A DNA stretch of 9,107 nt from positions 1 through 9,107 of the forward strand of contig WLNX01000057.1 in assembly GCA_009699565.1 (NCBI GenBank), written 5' to 3'. The notes beneath the pieces were generated by a model. It made no database searches, was not told where the DNA came from, and was given only the letters and a program-made list of their open reading frames with translations. Every line of letters starts with the position of its first letter. The first letter of the stretch is position 1. Below are positions 6,639 through 9,107 of the stretch, piece after piece. Made by a program: the position numbers and the translations under genes. This stretch comes from Actinomycetota bacterium. Its GTDB lineage: Bacteria > Actinomycetota > Thermoleophilia > Solirubrobacterales > Solirubrobacteraceae.

Positions 6639-6645
6639 ATGCGGG

Positions 6646-7830
6646 TTACTCGATGATCTCGGTCACAACTCCCGAGCCGACGGTACGGCCGCCTTCGCGA
6701 ATAGCGAAACGGAGGCCCTGGTCCATCGCGATCGGCTGAATCAGCTCGATCTCCATCGCGACGTTGTCTCCTGGCATGACCATCTCCACACCTTCGGGAA
6801 GATGAGCCGACCCGGTCACGTCGGTCGTGCGGAAGTAGAACTGAGGACGGTAGCCGGTGAAGAACGGGGTGTGACGTCCACCCTCTTCCTTCTTCAGCAC
6901 ATAGACCTCAGCCTTGAACTTCGTGTGCGGGTTGATTGAGCCCGGCTTGCAGAGAACCTGGCCGCGCTGAATGTCCTCGCGGTCGGTACCGCGAAGCAGG
7001 CAGCCAACGTTGTCGCCGGCCTGGCCGTCGTCGAGCAACTTGCGGAACATCTCGACGCCGGTGATGACGGTCTTGGTCGTGTCGGTGATGCCCACGATCT
7101 CAACTTCGTCTCCGGTCTTGACAACACCCTGCTCGATGCGGCCAGTGGCCACGGTTCCACGACCCGTGATCGAGAAGACATCCTCAACCGGCATCAGGAA
7201 CGGCTTGTCGAGCTCGCGAACAGGCTCAGGGATGTAATCGTCGAGCGCAGCTGCCAGCTCGATGATCTTCTCCTTGTATGCCTCGTCGCCCTCAAGCGCC
7301 TTCAGCGCCGAGCCGGTGATGAACGGAACGTCGTCGCCCGGGAAGTCGTACTCGTTGAGCAGATCCCGAACTTCAACTTCGACGAGCTCGAGGAGCTCCT
7401 CGTCGTCCACCATGTCGGCCTTGTTGAGGAAGACGACGATGTACGGGACGCCAACCTGACGTGCGAGCAGAATGTGCTCGCGAGTCTGGGGCATCGGGCC
7501 ATCGGCTGCCGACACAACGAGGATTGCCCCGTCCATCTGCGCAGCACCGGTGATCATGTTCTTCACGTAATCAGCGTGGCCCGGGCAGTCAACGTGGGCG
7601 TAATGGCGGTTCTCGGTCTCGTATTCAACGTGTGAGGTTGCGATCGTAATGCCGCGTTCCTTCTCCTCAGGGGCGTTGTCGATCTCCGTGAAGCTCTTGG
7701 CTTCACCGCCGGACTTTTCAGCCAACACCGTGGTGATGGCTGCGGTCAACGTGGTCTTGCCATGGTCGATATGACCAATGGTTCCGACGTTCACGTGGGG
7801 TTTGTCGCGTTCGAACTTCTCCTTGGACAC
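6646..7830 (-). CDS. tuf: Elongation factor Tu
   Basis: EF-Tu is the abundant cytosolic GTPase that delivers aminoacyl-tRNA to the ribosomal A site as a ternary complex with GTP. The protein has 394 residues, the normal length. G-domain motifs are all present: G1 GHIDHGKT at 19-26, switch I RGIT at 59-62, G3 DCPGH at 81-85 with the catalytic His, G4 NKAD at 136-139 and G5 SAL at 174-176. The domain II beta-barrel (VFSITGRGTVATGRIEQG) and domain III (GYRPQFYFRTTDVTG) follow, and the protein ends GVVTEIIE. The start is GTG with a good Shine-Dalgarno site. The residue after ITI is Ala (ITIATSH), where many EF-Tus have Asn; this is a tolerated variant in some groups as I recall. The gene lies between fusA and rpsJ. 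A hairpin after the stop suggests partial separation from the S10 genes. Whether the genome carries a second tuf cannot be seen. Confidence 0.99.
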   Translation of the reverse strand: MSKEKFERDKPHVNVGTIGHIDHGKTTLTAAITTVLAEKSGGEAKSFTEIDNAPEEKERGITIATSHVEYETENRHYAHVDCPGHADYVKNMITGAAQMDGAILVVSAADGPMPQTREHILLARQVGVPYIVVFLNKADMVDDEELLELVEVEVRDLLNEYDFPGDDVPFITGSALKALEGDEAYKEKIIELAAALDDYIPEPVRELDKPFLMPVEDVFSITGRGTVATGRIEQGVVKTGDEVEIVGITDTTKTVITGVEMFRKLLDDGQAGDNVGCLLRGTDREDIQRGQVLCKPGSINPHTKFKAEVYVLKKEEGGRHTPFFTGYRPQFYFRTTDVTGSAHLPEGVEMVMPGDNVAMEIELIQPIAMDQGLRFAIREGGRTVGSGVVTEIIE

Positions 7831-7839
7831 CGCTGTTCG

Positions 7840-7844
7840 CTCCT
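7840..7844 (-). promoter_or_regulatory. Shine-Dalgarno site that fixes the GTG start of tuf
   Basis: AGGAG lies 9 bases upstream of GTG (7830-7828). This spacing, and the match of the following residues (MSKEKFERDKPHVNVGTIGH) to the standard EF-Tu N-terminus, show that GTG is the real start. Confidence 0.8.
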
Positions 7845-7854
7845 GTCTGTCTGT
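7843..7854 (-). repeat. Tetranucleotide repeat (ACAG)3 next to the tuf ribosome binding site
   Basis: Three perfect copies of ACAG on the minus strand run directly into the AGGAG of the tuf Shine-Dalgarno site. Three copies are too few to call a phase-variable tract. The spacing from Shine-Dalgarno to start codon would not change with copy number, because the repeat lies upstream of it. Confidence 0.5.
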
Positions 7855-7864
7855 CGTATAGGCC

Positions 7865-7889
7865 CTGGTGGCCGATTCCGGCGAACCAG
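7865..7889 (-). other. Small hairpin in the fusA-tuf gap
   Basis: On the minus strand a CTGGT arm pairs with ACCAG, enclosing a second stem GCCG-GAAT-CGGC after a small internal loop. It lies about 35 bases upstream of the tuf start codon. No T-run follows it, so it is not a normal intrinsic terminator. It may be an mRNA processing or stability element, or chance pairing in GC-rich DNA. Confidence 0.3.
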
Positions 7890-7921
7890 AGAAAACTACC
7901 TAACTTCCGTCACTCACGCGT

Positions 7922-9107
7922 TCACGCAGTGACTACCTCACCCGTCCGGTTCTCGACGATCTTCTCGGCGATGTTCGGCGGAACCTCTTCGTAACGGTCA
8001 AATTGCATCGTGTAAGTCGCGCGTCCCTGGGTCGCAGAGCGCAGATCGGTCGCGTATCCGAACATCTCGGAGAGCGGCGCGTAAGCGTCGACAACCTGGG
8101 CGTTGCCGCGCGGCTCCATGCCTTCAACGCGGCCGCGGCGACGGTTCAGATCTCCGATCACGTCGCCCATGAATTCCTCGGGCGTCACGACCTCGACCTT
8201 GAAGATTGGCTCCAGCAGAACCGGCTTGGCGCGGCGTGCCGCCTCCTTGAAGGCGATCGAACCGGCGACCTTGAAAGCGATTTCGGAAGAGTCGGTGTCG
8301 TGGTACTTGCCGTCAACGAGGGTGACTCGGACGTCGACCATCGGGTAGCCGGCCTTGACGCCGTTGTCCATCGCCTCTTCGCAGCCCTTCTCGACGGCGG
8401 GAATGAACTCCGACGGAACCGACCCGCCCTTGATTGCGCTTACAAACTCGAAGCCAACACCCGGTGCAGGCTCCATATCGATGTAGACGACTCCGTACTG
8501 GCCGGAGCCGCCGGTCTGACGAATGAACTTGCCTTCGATCTTGTGCGCGGCGGCGCGGACGGTCTCGCGGTAGGAGACCTGCGGCTTGCCGACATTCGCC
8601 TCAACGTTGAACTCGCGGCGCATGCGGTCGACGAGAACCTCGAGGTGGAGCTCGCCCATGCCCGAAATCTCGGTCTGGCCGGTCTCCTCGTTGGTCTGCA
8701 CTTGAAAGGTCGGGTCCTCTTCGGCAAGGCGGCCGAGCGCGACCGACATCTTTTCCTGATCGGACTTCGTCTTCGGCTCGACGGCAACCTTGATTACCGG
8801 CTCCGGGAAGACGATCGTCTCGAGCTTGATCGGCTTGTCAGGGGCGCAGAGGGTGTCTCCGGTGACGATCTGCTTGATGCCGACGCCTGCTGCGATGTCG
8901 CCGGCGTAGACCTTCTCAAGCTCTTCGCGATCGTTGGCGTGCATCATCAGGATGCGGCCCACGCGCTCGGTCTTGCCGGAACCAACGTTGAGGACGCGGC
9001 CACCGGCTTCGAGAGTTCCCGAGTAGACGCGGAAGAAGGTCAGCTTGCCGACGAAGGGGTCGGCCATGATCTTGAAGGCCAGCGCAGCAAACGGCTCGCT
9101 GTCATCG
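7922..9107 (-). CDS. fusA: Elongation factor G, C-terminal part (5' end outside window)
   Basis: EF-G is the cytosolic GTPase that moves tRNAs and mRNA through the ribosome after peptide bond formation and, with ribosome recycling factor, splits spent ribosomes. The frame is open to the right edge, so the gene starts beyond the window. About 394 residues are visible, matching roughly residue 306 onward of a ~700-residue protein. They start in the domain II beta-barrel (DPFVGKLTFFRVYSG). The domain III/IV junction follows (FNVEANVGKPQVSYRET), then domain IV with the YHDTDSSEIAFK loop, whose His is equivalent to the translocation-critical His583 of E. coli. Domain V (LLEPIFKVEVVTPEEFMGD) and a normal C-terminus ending GEVVTA come last. 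The GTPase domain is not visible. The stop is TGA at 7924-7922, and tuf follows after 91 bases, the usual str operon order. The visible part looks intact. Confidence 0.98.
   Translation of the reverse strand, partial: DDSEPFAALAFKIMADPFVGKLTFFRVYSGTLEAGGRVLNVGSGKTERVGRILMMHANDREELEKVYAGDIAAGVGIKQIVTGDTLCAPDKPIKLETIVFPEPVIKVAVEPKTKSDQEKMSVALGRLAEEDPTFQVQTNEETGQTEISGMGELHLEVLVDRMRREFNVEANVGKPQVSYRETVRAAAHKIEGKFIRQTGGSGQYGVVYIDMEPAPGVGFEFVSAIKGGSVPSEFIPAVEKGCEEAMDNGVKAGYPMVDVRVTLVDGKYHDTDSSEIAFKVAGSIAFKEAARRAKPVLLEPIFKVEVVTPEEFMGDVIGDLNRRRGRVEGMEPRGNAQVVDAYAPLSEMFGYATDLRSATQGRATYTMQFDRYEEVPPNIAEKIVENRTGEVVTA

Noticed and set aside
6474..6645. A small gene or tRNA between tuf and rpsJ
   Set aside because: No cloverleaf is visible and no well-placed start and ribosome site opens a credible small frame. 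The stretch is dominated by two hairpins.
7865..7889. An intrinsic terminator between fusA and tuf
   Set aside because: The hairpin is not followed by a T-run on either strand.

Overview
This window is a conserved translation-machinery cluster read entirely on the minus strand. Transcription runs from the high-coordinate end to the low end: fusA (3' part only), tuf, rpsJ, rplC, rplD, rplW, rplB, rpsS, rplV, rpsC, rplP, rpmC, rpsQ, rplN, rplX and the first codons of rplE. This is the bacterial order for the end of the str operon (fusA-tuf), the whole S10 operon (rpsJ to rpsQ) and the start of the spc operon (rplN-rplX-rplE), joined without interruption.

The organism is a GC-rich bacterium, judged by eye. 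The Arg/Ala/Glu-rich proteins, the strong G/C bias at third positions and the long charged extensions on S17 and L22 suggest a high-GC actinobacterium, perhaps of a deep class such as Thermoleophilia. That placement is an inference; the sequence alone does not prove it.

Layout: 9107-7922 holds the C-terminal ~394 residues of EF-G. A 91-base gap with a small hairpin leads to tuf (7830-6646), which starts with GTG behind a good Shine-Dalgarno site. The 172 bases between tuf and rpsJ form the only sizeable non-coding stretch. It holds a terminator-like hairpin just after the tuf stop and a second GC-rich hairpin in the probable rpsJ leader. From rpsJ (6473) to the left edge the genes are packed with gaps of at most 9 bases. 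Several overlap as TAATG or ATGA junctions, and rplC and rplD overlap by 8 bases, so translational coupling is likely along the whole run. There is no gene-free stretch over 300 bases.

The genes act together. EF-Tu brings aminoacyl-tRNA to the ribosome and EF-G drives translocation. The ribosomal proteins build the peptidyl-transferase surroundings (L2, L3, L4, L16), the tunnel and its exit (L4, L22, L23, L24, L29), the subunit bridge (L14) and the 30S head and body (S3, S10, S19, S17).

I found no hidden novel system. The unusual points are a ~155-residue acidic-then-basic N-terminal extension on S17 containing a near-perfect 45-bp tandem duplication, a ~90-residue charged extension on L22, a Gly/Arg-rich tail on S3, an unusual L3 loop near the peptidyl-transferase centre, and the structured tuf-rpsJ spacer.
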